64,000 bases of DNA, taken from NCBI GenBank assembly GCA_011742915.1, contig JAAQTN010000001.1, forward strand, positions 124,001 through 188,000, written 5' to 3'. Positions 1 to 8,585 of the stretch are shown here, piece after piece. The translations under genes were made by a program, and so were the position numbers. How positions within the stretch are numbered: the first letter of the stretch is position 1; each line of letters starts with the position of its first letter. The notes beneath the pieces are model-generated. The model was given only the letters and a program-made list of their open reading frames with translations, did not search any database and was not told the DNA's origin. Origin of the DNA: Billgrantia desiderata (GTDB lineage: Bacteria; Pseudomonadota; Gammaproteobacteria; Pseudomonadales; Halomonadaceae).

Positions 1-2
1 TG

Positions 3-260
3 TACGACCGGGCTCCGGGTCGCCCCGTGGGTTTCGGCAACAGCGCGACCGCCGAGCGCATGTTCCAGCGCGCGCTGCAGATTCGCCCCGACGGCATCGA
101 CGTCAACTACTACTACGCCACCTTCCTCGAGGACGAAGGCCGACGCGACGAGGCGCGTGAGCACGCGCAGCGTGCCGTCGACGGCACCGCCCGCGAGGAT
201 CGTCAGGCCTCGGACGAGGCGCTGCGTGAGCAGGCCAGGGCGCTGCTCTCTCAGCTCTAA
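3..260 (+). CDS. TPR-containing protein, C-terminal fragment
   Basis: The reading frame is open from the left edge and stops with TAA at 258-260, so only the last 85 residues are seen and the start lies outside the window. The visible part has a tetratricopeptide-like helical pattern (AERMFQRALQIRPDGIDVNY, then a helix ending EARE-HAQRAV). The family of the whole protein cannot be decided from this tail. It is co-directional with nudF but about 190 bases away, with a hairpin and a promoter between them, so it is probably a separate transcript. Confidence 0.6.
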   Translation, partial: YDRAPGRPVGFGNSATAERMFQRALQIRPDGIDVNYYYATFLEDEGRRDEAREHAQRAVDGTAREDRQASDEALREQARALLSQL

Positions 261-344
261 CCTCAGCGCCAGGATCTCCCCCTTCTGAGGTCTCCGAGCG
301 CCGAGGGCTTTTTGCTCGGCTCTATCGGCTCTGAGACTGCCAAC

Positions 345-376
345 CGCCATGCGCTTCGACTGCGGAGCGCATGGCG
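345..376. other. 11-bp perfect inverted repeat, hairpin
   Basis: CGCCATGCGCT at 345-355 pairs perfectly with AGCGCATGGCG at 366-376 across a 10-base loop. There is no T-run after either arm, so it is not a standard intrinsic terminator. It lies between the TPR gene and the nudF promoter and may end or protect the upstream transcript. Confidence 0.5.
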
Positions 377-390
377 TCGGCATGCATAGG

Positions 391-419
391 TTGGCATTCC
401 CGGCTCCGCTCACGATAAT
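391..419 (+). promoter_or_regulatory. sigma70-type promoter of nudF-yqiB-cpdA
   Basis: TTGGCA (391-396) and GATAAT (414-419) are separated by exactly 17 bases and match the sigma70 consensus at 5/6 and 5/6. The nudF start is 30 bases downstream of the -10 box, leaving a short leader that contains the GGAGG ribosome site. Confidence 0.6.
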
Positions 420-448
420 GGTCGCCATTCGCAGACTCGGAGGCCTGC

Positions 449-1093
449 ATGACCGACAATGACGATAGCGGCCGGGATGCCGCCCGCCTGCCCGCCTTCA
501 GCGGTGCCGATGTCGAACTGATCGAACGTCGCTGCCTGCATCAGGGCTTCTTCCGGCTCGATGAACTGCACCTGCGTCATCGCCTGTTCGAGGGCGGCTG
601 GAGCCGTGAGATGACGCGCGAAGTGCACGTGCGGCACGATGCCGTGGGCGTGCTGCTCTACGATGTCGAGCGCGACTGCGTGGCGCTGGTAGAGCAGATC
701 CGCGCCGGTGCCCTGGACGACCCGGAATCGCCGTGGAAGCTCGAGATCGTCGCCGGTCTGGTCGAAGCGGGCGAGAGCGCAGCCGAAGTGGCACGCCGCG
801 AGGCCATGGAGGAAGCCGGCTGTGCGGTCGACGAGCTGATCGAGCTGCACACCTACTATCCCAGCCCCGGTGCCTGCACGGAGCGGGTCACGCTGTTCTG
901 TGGTCTGGTCGACTGCGAAGGGCTGGGCGGTGTGCACGGCCTGGACGAGGAACATGAAGACATCCGCGTCCACGTGTTACCGTTTACTCGGGCCTGGGAA
1001 CTCTTGCAGGCCGGAAGACTCGACAATGCCATGTGCCTGATCGCCTTCTACTGGTTGGCGGCCGAACGGGCATCTCTACGAGCAAGGGGGTAG
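449..1093 (+). CDS. nudF: ADP-ribose pyrophosphatase (Nudix hydrolase)
   Basis: A 214-residue cytoplasmic hydrolase that by family splits ADP-ribose to AMP and ribose 5-phosphate. The complete Nudix box GX5EX7REX2EEXG is visible at residues 103-124 (G103, E109, R117-E118, E121-E122, G124), which supplies the metal-binding glutamates. Length matches the 209-residue E. coli NudF. ATG 449 is preceded by CGGAGG at good spacing. It is the first gene of nudF-yqiB-cpdA, the same order as E. coli, and yqiB starts one base after its stop. The downstream neighbours of this cluster in E. coli (yqiA-parE) are 16 kb away here. Confidence 0.93.
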   Translation: MTDNDDSGRDAARLPAFSGADVELIERRCLHQGFFRLDELHLRHRLFEGGWSREMTREVHVRHDAVGVLLYDVERDCVALVEQIRAGALDDPESPWKLEIVAGLVEAGESAAEVARREAMEEAGCAVDELIELHTYYPSPGACTERVTLFCGLVDCEGLGGVHGLDEEHEDIRVHVLPFTRAWELLQAGRLDNAMCLIAFYWLAAERASLRARG

Positions 1094-1094
1094 C

Positions 1095-1544
1095 GTGGCG
1101 AGAACCGCCTATGTCACCGATCTGAAAGGGCTGCAGGGCGAATGCAGCGCCAACTACCTGCGCCTGATCCGGCTGCTGGGTGACCTTGGTGCGGGCGAGA
1201 CGCGCGAACTCGAGCTGACCGGCCAGCGTGGACGCTTCGGCACCCTGTGGCTGTCGGTGCTCGAGCGGGCACCCTATACCACCATCGCCCGGGTCAGCCA
1301 GAGCAGCTTGATGGATGGCGTCATCGAGCCGCCGCGCATGCGGGTGCATCTCTATCACGACGTGCGCATGGCCGAAGTCACCGACTTCCAGCGCGAGCGC
1401 CACTTCAACGGCCGCTATCGCTATCCCAACGTGCGCATGTTCCAGCCCGACGAGAAGCTGCAGCTCAACCGTTTTCTCGGCGAATGGCTGGCCCATGGGC
1501 TGGAGCACGGTCATCCCACCAACCTGACGGAACTGCCGGGATGA
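1095..1544 (+). CDS. yqiB: DUF1249 family protein YqiB
   Basis: A 149-residue protein of the YqiB/DUF1249 family, of unknown molecular function. The call rests on sequence character (SANYLRLIRLL near the start, TTIARVSQSS in the middle, PNVRMFQPDEKLQLNRFL near the end) and on its place between nudF and cpdA, as in E. coli. It starts with GTG at 1095, one base after the nudF stop, with AAGGGGG just upstream. Its stop overlaps the cpdA start as ATGA. No signal peptide or membrane segment is visible. Confidence 0.85.
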   Translation: MARTAYVTDLKGLQGECSANYLRLIRLLGDLGAGETRELELTGQRGRFGTLWLSVLERAPYTTIARVSQSSLMDGVIEPPRMRVHLYHDVRMAEVTDFQRERHFNGRYRYPNVRMFQPDEKLQLNRFLGEWLAHGLEHGHPTNLTELPG

Positions 1545-2278
1545 TACGCCTGGTACAGCTCACCGACTGTCACTTGCATGCCGATCCCCACGCTCGCTCC
1601 CGTGCCGGCTTTCCGCTGCGCCAGCTCGAAGCCGTGGTGGAAGCGATTCGCACCGAGCGTCCGGATATCGTCATCGCCAGCGGCGACATCAGCCAGGACG
1701 AGACGTCGGCCTCCTACGAACATGCCCATCGCGTTCTTTCGACGCTGGAGTGTCCCTGGTTCTGGCTGGGTGGCAACCACGACCGCCAGGAGCTGATGAA
1801 GGACCTCAAGGCCATCCACGACGACATCGAGCTGGGCGATTGGCGGCTCGTGGTCGCCGATACCTGCGTCAAGGGACACGCTCATGGCGAGCTGGGGCAG
1901 GAGCGCATCGATCGACTGGTCGAGCGGCTGTCGGAGAGCGAGCGCCCCACGCTGCTGGTCATGCACCATCCGCCGCTTGCCGTCGGCTCGGCCTGGCTCG
2001 ACGCGATCGGACTCAAGGACAGCGATGCCCTGTGGCAGGCGTTGATGCCGTTCCCGCAGGTCAAGGCCATTCTCTGCGGGCACGTGCACCAGGCCTTCGT
2101 CGGTCGCCAGCCGCTCGAGCAGGGCGTGGTGACGGTCTATGGTTGTCCTTCCACCACCGACCAGTTCCTGGCCGGCTCCGATGACTTCGCCATCGACGAG
2201 GCGTCTCGCCCGGGCTATCGGGTGTTCGATATTCGCGGCGACGAGTGGCTGACTTGGATCGAGCGCGTCGATATCTGA
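1541..2278 (+). CDS. cpdA: 3',5'-cyclic AMP phosphodiesterase CpdA
   Basis: A 245-residue class III phosphodiesterase that hydrolyses cAMP to AMP. The calcineurin-like metallophosphatase motifs are in order: D9-x-H11, GD at 48-49, GNHD at 78-81, then HHPP and GHVH further on. The frame stays open upstream into yqiB, but the ATG at 1541 overlaps the yqiB stop (ATGA) and places the first metal motif at residue 9, as is usual in this family. It is the last gene of the cluster. A 120-base AT-rich gap follows before cysD. Confidence 0.93.
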   Translation: MIRLVQLTDCHLHADPHARSRAGFPLRQLEAVVEAIRTERPDIVIASGDISQDETSASYEHAHRVLSTLECPWFWLGGNHDRQELMKDLKAIHDDIELGDWRLVVADTCVKGHAHGELGQERIDRLVERLSESERPTLLVMHHPPLAVGSAWLDAIGLKDSDALWQALMPFPQVKAILCGHVHQAFVGRQPLEQGVVTVYGCPSTTDQFLAGSDDFAIDEASRPGYRVFDIRGDEWLTWIERVDI

Positions 2279-2328
2279 AGCTTCGATTCGTTTTTGATCT
2301 AAAAAGATAGGTAATCATTCTTTTACGT

Positions 2329-2334
2329 TATTAT
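2329..2334 (+). promoter_or_regulatory. possible -10 box of the cysDN promoter
   Basis: The 120 bases between cpdA and cysD are markedly AT-rich against the background. TATTAT at 2329-2334 matches the -10 consensus at 5/6, but the -35 position (around GATAGG) is poor. A weak -35 is what an activator-dependent promoter would look like, and cys genes are normally CysB-activated. No CysB site can be proven by eye. Confidence 0.35.
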
Positions 2335-2398
2335 CGGCCCGGCGTTACCCTGTCCGCATGATTCTTACTGCCCATCGTCATGCGAGGTACCCGGGCCG

Positions 2399-3367
2399 AT
2401 GACCAGTCTCAAAGCTCCCGAGCAACAGCCGGTATCCCAGGCGGCCGACAAGAGCGTCGTGTCGCCACGCCGGCTGACCCACCTGCAGCAACTGGAAGCC
2501 GAATCGATCCATATCATCCGCGAGGTGGCCGCCGAGTTCCGCAACCCGGTGATGCTCTACTCCATCGGCAAGGACTCCTCGGTGATGCTGCATCTGGCGC
2601 GCAAGGCCTTCTTCCCCGGGCCGCCGCCATTCCCGCTGATGCACATCAACACCACCTGGAAGTTCCGCGAGATGATCGCCTTCCGCGACCGCATGGCCGG
2701 TGAGGTGGGCATGGAGCTGATCGAGCACATCAACGAAGAGGGGCGTGCCGCTGGCATCAACCCCTTCGATCACGGTTCCAGCGGCTACACCGACGTGATG
2801 AAGACCCAGGCGCTCAAGCAGGCGCTGGACAAGTACGGTTTCGATGCCGCCTTCGGCGGTGCCCGCCGCGACGAGGAAGCCAGCCGCGCCAAGGAGCGGG
2901 TGTTCTCGTTCCGCGACAAGTTCCACCGCTGGGACCCCAAGAGCCAGCGCCCGGAGCTGTGGAATCTCTACAACGCCCGGGTCAACAAGGGCGAGTCGAT
3001 CCGCGCCTTCCCGCTCTCCAACTGGACCGAGCTGGACATCTGGCAGTACATCTACCTTGAGCAGATTCCCATCGTACCGCTCTACTACGCCGCGCCGCGC
3101 CCGGTGGTGGAGCGCGACGGCATGCTAGTGATGGTCGACGACGAGCGCCTGCCGCTGGCCCCCGGCGAGGTGCCCGAGGAGCGCTGGGTGCGCTTCCGCA
3201 CCCTGGGCTGCTACCCGCTGACCGGCGCGGTGGAGTCGAAGGCCGACACCCTGCCCGAGATCATCCAGGAGATGCTGCTGACCCGCACCAGCGAGCGCAG
3301 CGGCCGGGCCATCGACCATGACCAGGCGGGCTCGATGGAGAAGAAGAAGCGCGAGGGGTACTTCTGA
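2399..3367 (+). CDS. cysD: sulfate adenylyltransferase subunit 2 (ATP sulfurylase, CysD)
   Basis: The catalytic subunit that makes adenosine 5'-phosphosulfate from ATP and sulfate, working with the CysN GTPase. The PP-loop SIGKDS is at residues 55-60. At 322 residues it is about 20 longer than E. coli CysD; the extra length is a polar N-terminal extension before [18 protein letters not shown] at codon 21 is a possible shorter start but has no clear ribosome site. The stop overlaps the cysN start by one base (TGATG), so the two are translationally coupled. No cysC (APS kinase) is fused or adjacent. Confidence 0.95.
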   Translation: MTSLKAPEQQPVSQAADKSVVSPRRLTHLQQLEAESIHIIREVAAEFRNPVMLYSIGKDSSVMLHLARKAFFPGPPPFPLMHINTTWKFREMIAFRDRMAGEVGMELIEHINEEGRAAGINPFDHGSSGYTDVMKTQALKQALDKYGFDAAFGGARRDEEASRAKERVFSFRDKFHRWDPKSQRPELWNLYNARVNKGESIRAFPLSNWTELDIWQYIYLEQIPIVPLYYAAPRPVVERDGMLVMVDDERLPLAPGEVPEERWVRFRTLGCYPLTGAVESKADTLPEIIQEMLLTRTSERSGRAIDHDQAGSMEKKKREGYF

Positions 3368-4806
3368 TGGCACACCAATCGACACTGATCGCCGACAACA
3401 TCGAGCAGTACCTGCACGAGCACGAGAACAAGGACCTGCTGCGCTTTATCACCTGCGGCAGCGTGGATGACGGCAAGTCGACCCTGATCGGCCGGCTGCT
3501 GCACGACTCCAAGATGATCTTCGACGATCACCTGGCGGCGCTGACCCGCGACTCCAAGAAGAGCGGCACCACCGGCGACGCCGTGGACCTGGCGTTGCTG
3601 GTCGACGGCCTGCAGTCGGAGCGTGAGCAGGGCATCACCATCGACGTGGCCTACCGCTTCTTCTCCACCGACAAGCGCAAGTTCATCATCGCCGACACTC
3701 CGGGGCACGAGCAGTACACCCGCAACATGGCCACCGGCGCCTCCACCGCCAACCTGGCGATCATCCTGATCGACGCTCGCTACGGGGTGCAGACCCAGAC
3801 CCGGCGCCACAGCTTCATCGCCGACCTGCTGGGCATCAAGCACCTGGTCATCGCGGTGAACAAGATGGATCTGGTGGGCTTCTCCCAGGCGCGCTTCGAC
3901 GAGATCGTTGCCGACTACCGGCGCTTCGCCGAGCAGCTCTCGGTCAAGGATCTGCGCTTCGTGCCGATGTCGGCGCTGGAGGGCGACAACGTGGTCAACC
4001 GCAGCGACCGTACGCCCTGGTACCAAGTCGCAGACGAACAGGGCCCGGCGCTGCTGGAGCTGCTGGAAAGCGTCGAGGTCAGTCGCGACCGCAACCTCAC
4101 CGATCTGCGTTTCCCGGTACAGTACGTCAATCGCCCCAACCTCGACTTCCGCGGCTATGCCGGTACTCTGGAAGCCGGGGTGCTGCGCCCGGGTCAAGCG
4201 ATCAAGGCGCTGCCTTCGGGCAAGACCAGTCGGGTCGAGCGTGTGGTGACCTTCGATGGCGATCTGGAAGCGGCGTGGCCGGGTCAGGCGGTGACCGTCA
4301 CCCTGGAGGACGAGATCGACATCTCCCGCGGCGACTGGATCGTGGCCGAGGACGCCGAGGTCACGCTGACCAACGCCTTCGATGCCGACATCGTCTGGAT
4401 GCACGAGCAGCCGCTGACGCCGGGCCGGCAGTACGACATTCGTCTGGCCGGTCGCTCAGTGGCAGGGCGTGTGGAGACGATTCACCACCAGAGGGATGTC
4501 AACACTCTGGAGCGACATCCGGCCGACCGGCTCGAGCTCAATGCCATCGCTCGCTGCCGGGTCGAGCTGACCGCCGAGGTGCCGCTCGATACCTACGACC
4601 AGAGCCCGGGTACCGGCAGCTTCATCGTCATCGACCGCCTCTCCAACATTACCGTCGGCGCCGGCATGGTGCGAAATACTGCCGAGGCGGCGGGGGGCAG
4701 CGGTCATCAGGTGGATTGGGCCGCCTTCGAGCTCGAGCTCAATGCGCTGGTGCGCCGCCATTTCCCGCACTGGGAGGCGAAGGACGTACGCGACCTGCTA
4801 AAGTAG
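3367..4806 (+). CDS. cysN: sulfate adenylyltransferase subunit 1 (GTPase, CysN)
   Basis: The regulatory GTPase of ATP sulfurylase, whose GTP hydrolysis drives sulfate activation by CysD. Translation-factor GTPase motifs are clear: P-loop GSVDDGKST at 31-39, DTPGH at 110-114 and NKMD at 165-168. EF-Tu-like beta-barrel domains follow. At 479 residues it matches stand-alone CysN (E. coli 475) and lacks a C-terminal CysC kinase domain, so APS phosphorylation or direct reduction must be encoded elsewhere. A strong hairpin lies about 60 bases after the stop. Confidence 0.95.
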   Translation: MAHQSTLIADNIEQYLHEHENKDLLRFITCGSVDDGKSTLIGRLLHDSKMIFDDHLAALTRDSKKSGTTGDAVDLALLVDGLQSEREQGITIDVAYRFFSTDKRKFIIADTPGHEQYTRNMATGASTANLAIILIDARYGVQTQTRRHSFIADLLGIKHLVIAVNKMDLVGFSQARFDEIVADYRRFAEQLSVKDLRFVPMSALEGDNVVNRSDRTPWYQVADEQGPALLELLESVEVSRDRNLTDLRFPVQYVNRPNLDFRGYAGTLEAGVLRPGQAIKALPSGKTSRVERVVTFDGDLEAAWPGQAVTVTLEDEIDISRGDWIVAEDAEVTLTNAFDADIVWMHEQPLTPGRQYDIRLAGRSVAGRVETIHHQRDVNTLERHPADRLELNAIARCRVELTAEVPLDTYDQSPGTGSFIVIDRLSNITVGAGMVRNTAEAAGGSGHQVDWAAFELELNALVRRHFPHWEAKDVRDLLK

Positions 4807-4863
4807 GTCAGTACAAGCGAAGCCTAGGCGGTTGATTCTGCGATAAGATCCTCCACACTATAG

Positions 4864-4891
4864 ACAGGGTCCGGCGTAAGCCGGACCCTGT
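4864..4891 (+). terminator. 12-bp hairpin after cysN, probable terminator
   Basis: ACAGGGTCCGGC (4864-4875) and GCCGGACCCTGT (4880-4891) pair perfectly around a GTAA tetraloop (GNRA type). The 3' side runs into CGAGTTTC, a short T-run only. It can end the cysDN transcript, or act in the leader of the App1-like gene that starts 64 bases further on. Confidence 0.6.
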
Positions 4892-4955
4892 CGAGTTTCA
4901 GGGAGGAAACGATGACGTATTGCCAGGATCGGCTGTCGTTGCTTCGGAGGAGCCC

Positions 4956-6038
4956 ATGAGCGGCTTGCTCCGGCGTCTGCTGCGCATTGCCGCCCGCCCC
5001 ATGCGGCGCGACCGCGGGCAGGGCGGTTACGTGGTGCACCCCTATCGCGGCTACGGCTCCCGGCACGAGGTGCTGCTGATGGGCCGCGTGTTTCGTCAGG
5101 CCGCATTGGGCGAGGTGATACCTCGCTACGGCGTGCTGCGCGATCTGGCCGATGTGATTCGGCGGGTCTTTCGCCGCGGCCTGCCGCAGGTCACCGTCGA
5201 GGTCACTTTGGGTGAGAACGTCACCACGGTGACCACCGACCGTGACGGCTACTTCGACGTACTCCTGCCGATCGAGCATCCCCTGCCGTCGGACAGCGCC
5301 TGGCACCATGCGGAGCTGCACGTGGTATTGCCCGGCGTGGAGCCGGTGCACTCCTTCACCGAGGTATACATTCCGCCGGCCGAAGCCGACCTGCTGGTGA
5401 TCAGCGACATCGACGACACGGTGATGTACACCGGCGTGGCCAACAAGCTGCGCATGCTGCATCGCCTGTTCGTCAAGCAGGCCCATCAGCGCATGGCGTT
5501 TCCCGGCGTGGCAGCGTTCTATCAGGCGCTGCACGTGGGCCGTAGCGGCAAGGCCAAAAGGCCGATTCTCTATGTCTCTCGCGGCCCCTGGAGCATTTAC
5601 GAGATGCTCGAGGAGTTCTTCCAGCTCAACCGTATTCCCGTGGGCCCGATCCTGTTCCTACGCGAGTGGGGCATTTCATGGCGCAAGCCCTGGCCGCGTC
5701 GCGCGGAAGACCACAAGTACGATCTGATCCAGCACATGCTGGAGATGCGCGATGAGCTGCCCTGTGTCCTTATCGGCGACAGCGGGCAGCACGACCCGGA
5801 GGTCTATGCGCGCATCGTGCACCAATACCCTGAGCGAATCCGGGCGGTGTACATTCGCCGGGTCGAGCGCAGCCCCGAGCGCGAGCGCGCCATCCAGGCG
5901 CTGCGCGAAGAGATCAGCCATACCGACTGTGACCTGGTGCTGGCCGAGGACAGCGCCGCCATGGCCGAGCATGCCTGCGCTCAGGGGCTGATCGGCGAGG
6001 AAGGCCTGGAGCGGGTGCGCCGGACGTCGCAGCCTTAG
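4956..6038 (+). CDS. App1-like (DUF2183) phosphatase domain protein
   Basis: A 360-residue protein related to the catalytic domain of yeast App1 phosphatidate phosphatase. The HAD-type motif DIDDT is at residues 151-155, followed by the family pattern of YVSRGPWSIYEMLEEFF and a late GDSGQHDPEVY block. The N-terminal 150 residues look like a beta-rich domain (VTVEVTLGENVTTVTTDRDG). ATG 4956 has GGAGG eight bases upstream, and a longer in-frame TTG at 4920 was not chosen. No signal peptide is evident. The natural substrate in bacteria is not known to me. It is flanked by hairpins or gaps and seems to be transcribed alone. Confidence 0.8.
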   Translation: MSGLLRRLLRIAARPMRRDRGQGGYVVHPYRGYGSRHEVLLMGRVFRQAALGEVIPRYGVLRDLADVIRRVFRRGLPQVTVEVTLGENVTTVTTDRDGYFDVLLPIEHPLPSDSAWHHAELHVVLPGVEPVHSFTEVYIPPAEADLLVISDIDDTVMYTGVANKLRMLHRLFVKQAHQRMAFPGVAAFYQALHVGRSGKAKRPILYVSRGPWSIYEMLEEFFQLNRIPVGPILFLREWGISWRKPWPRRAEDHKYDLIQHMLEMRDELPCVLIGDSGQHDPEVYARIVHQYPERIRAVYIRRVERSPERERAIQALREEISHTDCDLVLAEDSAAMAEHACAQGLIGEEGLERVRRTSQP

Positions 6039-6219
6039 GTCGCCCTCATGGGCTGATCTGGCGCTGCCCTGGGCGCTACTCCATCGCTTTGGTAGGTTAC
6101 AAATTCGTTATTCTGTGTGTCGATTTCTTGCGTATTTCGCTCCTACCCTGCGCTTGACGCAAGGGTCTCGTTTAAATCTCGTTGAGGCCCGCGCCCTTCA
6201 TCACCCCGAGGTATCCAGC

Positions 6220-6702
6220 ATGACCACAATCGTATGGGATGGAACGACGCTTGCGACGGATTCGCTGATCAGTGTCAACGGCTCGACTTACAACCATGCG
6301 CAGAAGCTGTTCCAGCTCGACAACGGCGAGTGGGTTGCCTTCGCCGGCGAGCAGCAGGAATGGTGGGAAGTGCTGGAGTGGCTGCAGGCCGGGGCACCGC
6401 GTAACGACAAGCCGAACGTCAGCCGGGTCGAGATGATCATCGCCGGCCCCGACGGTGTCTTCGAGATGTTCAACAAGCTGGTGCGCATTCCCGTCAACGG
6501 CCCCGTCGCCTACGGTACAGGCTGGAAGTGGGCGCTGGCTGCCATCGACCACGGCAAGAGCGCCGTCGAGGCGGTGCAGTACGCCATCGGCCGCGATCAC
6601 GACAGCGGTGGTGAGGTGCAGTCGGTCACACCCAGGGTCAAGGCCTCGGTGGCCTTCGACGCCCTGATGCGTGACGTCGAGGCGACCCCCGTCACGACCT
6701 GA
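6220..6702 (+). CDS. small HslV/proteasome-like Ntn hydrolase, phage-type
   Basis: A 160-residue protein starting MTTIVWDGTTLATDS. This N-terminus resembles HslV and the proteasome-beta fold, in which Met removal exposes a catalytic Thr, and resembles small phage-encoded proteins of that fold. There is no HslU-like ATPase nearby and no phage genes around it, so it stands alone. ATG 6220 is preceded by CCGAGG at 8 bases; an in-frame upstream start at 6115 is not supported by a ribosome site. The fold assignment is from the N-terminal pattern and size only, and activity is not proven. A strong bidirectional terminator follows. Confidence 0.65.
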   Translation: MTTIVWDGTTLATDSLISVNGSTYNHAQKLFQLDNGEWVAFAGEQQEWWEVLEWLQAGAPRNDKPNVSRVEMIIAGPDGVFEMFNKLVRIPVNGPVAYGTGWKWALAAIDHGKSAVEAVQYAIGRDHDSGGEVQSVTPRVKASVAFDALMRDVEATPVTT

Positions 6703-6718
6703 AGCGCTGTTTCGCATA

Positions 6719-6747
6719 CGCCGCCCCGGCCCTTGGCCGGGGCGGCG
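6719..6747. terminator. bidirectional terminator between convergent genes
   Basis: A 13-bp perfect GC stem (CGCCGCCCCGGCC at 6719-6731, complement at 6735-6747) with a 3-base loop sits between the Ntn hydrolase gene (plus) and hmuV (minus). T-runs are weak on both sides (GCGTTTGGG on plus). Position and symmetry suit termination of both transcripts. Confidence 0.65.
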
Positions 6748-6771
6748 GCGTTTGGGCGATGGCGATTGAGT

Positions 6772-7533
6772 TCAGGGCGCCAGCAGTACCAGCGGTGAGC
6801 CGTCGTCCTGGCGGCTACCCACCGTCAGCTCGGCATCGAAGACCCGGGCCAGGGTGCGACCGTCGAGCACTTCGGCCGGTGTGCCCGCGGCGATACGGCG
6901 GCCGCGCTCCAGCAGCCAGACGCGATGGGCATAACGCGCCGCCAGGTTGAGATCGTGCAGCACGCAGGCGATGGCCAGCCGGTGCTCCTGGGCCAGGCGA
7001 CGCAGCAAACGCATGAGGCGCTGCTGCTGGCCGATGTCCAGGGCGCTGGTGGGCTCGTCCAGCAGCAGCACCTGGCCCGGTTCGGTCCGCTCGCTGCGTC
7101 CCAGGCCCAGTTGGCACAGGGCGCGGGCGATCATCACCCGCTGGGCTTCGCCGCCCGAAAGGGCGAGTGCACCGCGTTCGGCCAGCGCTTCGAGGTCGAG
7201 CAGGGCCAGTACCGCGTCGATTTCCGCTGCGCTGGCCTCGCTGCCCAGCGCCACCAGCTCACGTACCGGCCAGTCGAAGCCCAGGGTGAGGGCCTGGGCC
7301 ACCAGCGCCCGGCGTCGGGCCAGGGCGGCGGGCTCCCAGCGGTGCAGTGGCATGCCGTCGAGGCAGAGACTGCCCTGTTCGGGACGGCGAAAGCCCGACA
7401 GCAGCGACAGCAGGGTGCTCTTGCCGGCGCCGTTGGGGCCGACGATGGCGAGCAGCTCCCCCGGCCGCAGGCAAGCACTGAACGGGGCGAGGGTGGGTGG
7501 CCGGGAGAAGCCGGCCTCGACGAGACTCAGCAT
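6772..7533 (-). CDS. hmuV: heme ABC transporter ATP-binding protein HmuV
   Basis: The cytoplasmic ATPase of the heme importer, 253 residues. Walker A GPNGAGKST is at 32-40, signature LSGGE at 125-129, Walker B LLLDEPT at 156-162, and the H-loop VLHDLNLA follows. The frame stays open far upstream through hmuU, but ATG 7533 overlaps the hmuU stop by 7 bases and gives the usual family length. It is the last gene of the minus-strand run hmuR-hmuS-hmuT-hmuU-hmuV and ends at a strong bidirectional terminator. Confidence 0.93.
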   Translation of the reverse strand: MLSLVEAGFSRPPTLAPFSACLRPGELLAIVGPNGAGKSTLLSLLSGFRRPEQGSLCLDGMPLHRWEPAALARRRALVAQALTLGFDWPVRELVALGSEASAAEIDAVLALLDLEALAERGALALSGGEAQRVMIARALCQLGLGRSERTEPGQVLLLDEPTSALDIGQQQRLMRLLRRLAQEHRLAIACVLHDLNLAARYAHRVWLLERGRRIAAGTPAEVLDGRTLARVFDAELTVGSRQDDGSPLVLLAP

Positions 7534-8585
7534 CGCGCTCTCCGCTTCAGCAGCAGCCACAGGAAGTAGGGGCCGCCGAGCAGGCTGGTGAGCAGCCCCA
7601 CCGGCACCTCGGCCGGACTCGCCAGAGTGCGTGCCAGGGTGTCCGCCACGATCAGCAGCAGGGCGCCGCCCAGCATCGAGGCGGGTAGCAGCAGGCGGTG
7701 CCCCGGCCCCAGCCACAGGCGCAGGCAGTGGGGCACCAGCAGGCCGAGAAAGCCGATGATCCCCGCCAGCGCCACGCACAGCCCCACCCCCAGCGCGGTG
7801 GCCACCACCACGTGGCGCTTGAGCCGCGGTGCATCGAGTCCGGCACCGTGGGCGGTCAGCTCGCCGAGCTGCAGCAAGTCGAGCCCGCGGGCGCAGCGCA
7901 GTAGCCACCACAGCGCCGGTGGGATGCCGACCAGAGCGCCCAGGGTGGCGCTCCATAGCGCATGGGAGAGGCTGCCCATGCCCCACAGGCTGAGCTGGCG
8001 CAGCTGCTCGTCGCTGGCGATGAAGGCCATCACGCCGCCCATGGCTCCCGCCAGGGTATTGATCGCCAGCCCCGCCAGGAGCAGGGTGAAGAGTGCCTCC
8101 TGCCCGTGCTGGCGCTGGCCCAGGGCGAACACCAGCACGCACACGCCGAGCGCACCGAGAAAGCCGGCCAGGAACTGGCCGTAAAGCCCGAGACTGCCGG
8201 CGGCGCCGTCCAGCAGTACGATCCACAGCGCCACGGCAAGGCCGGCGCCGCTGGCCAGGCCCAGCAGGGTGGGATCGGCCAGCGGATTGCGAAACAATCC
8301 CTGCATGGCGGCGCCGCTGCCGGCCAGCATGGCACCCACCAGCGCGGCCAGGAGCAGCCGCGGCAGGCGCAGCTGCCACCATACCTGCCAGGCCAGCGGG
8401 CTGGGCCACTCGCCGAGCAGCACCCGAGGCGAAATCCCGACGCTGCCGCTCATTGCCGCCGCCAGCAGCGCCACCAGTACTGCCAGGGCCAGAAGGGCGA
8501 GCACCTGACGCGGCGAGCGAGGCTGCTTTCGTCGCCCTTGCGCCTGGCGTCGCCAAGGCCCGGCCAAGGGCAGGGTGCGACTCAT
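7527..8585 (-). CDS. hmuU: heme ABC transporter permease HmuU
   Basis: An inner-membrane FecCD/BtuC-type permease of 352 residues with many hydrophobic segments. The family stretch GAMLAGSGAAMQGLFRNPLA is followed by DPTLLG, and IGFLGLLVPH near the C-terminal third is typical of heme, siderophore and B12 permeases. The start ATG 8585 overlaps the hmuT stop as ATGA. It begins with a basic cytoplasmic tail (about 25 residues rich in R and Q) before the first membrane helix. It pairs with HmuV and receives heme from HmuT. Confidence 0.93.
   Translation of the reverse strand: MSRTLPLAGPWRRQAQGRRKQPRSPRQVLALLALAVLVALLAAAMSGSVGISPRVLLGEWPSPLAWQVWWQLRLPRLLLAALVGAMLAGSGAAMQGLFRNPLADPTLLGLASGAGLAVALWIVLLDGAAGSLGLYGQFLAGFLGALGVCVLVFALGQRQHGQEALFTLLLAGLAINTLAGAMGGVMAFIASDEQLRQLSLWGMGSLSHALWSATLGALVGIPPALWWLLRCARGLDLLQLGELTAHGAGLDAPRLKRHVVVATALGVGLCVALAGIIGFLGLLVPHCLRLWLGPGHRLLLPASMLGGALLLIVADTLARTLASPAEVPVGLLTSLLGGPYFLWLLLKRRARC

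Noticed and set aside
6772..8556. A 594-codon frame fusing extra sequence to HmuV
   Set aside because: The upstream part is an out-of-frame reading of hmuU; the ATPase begins at 7533 with normal length and spacing.
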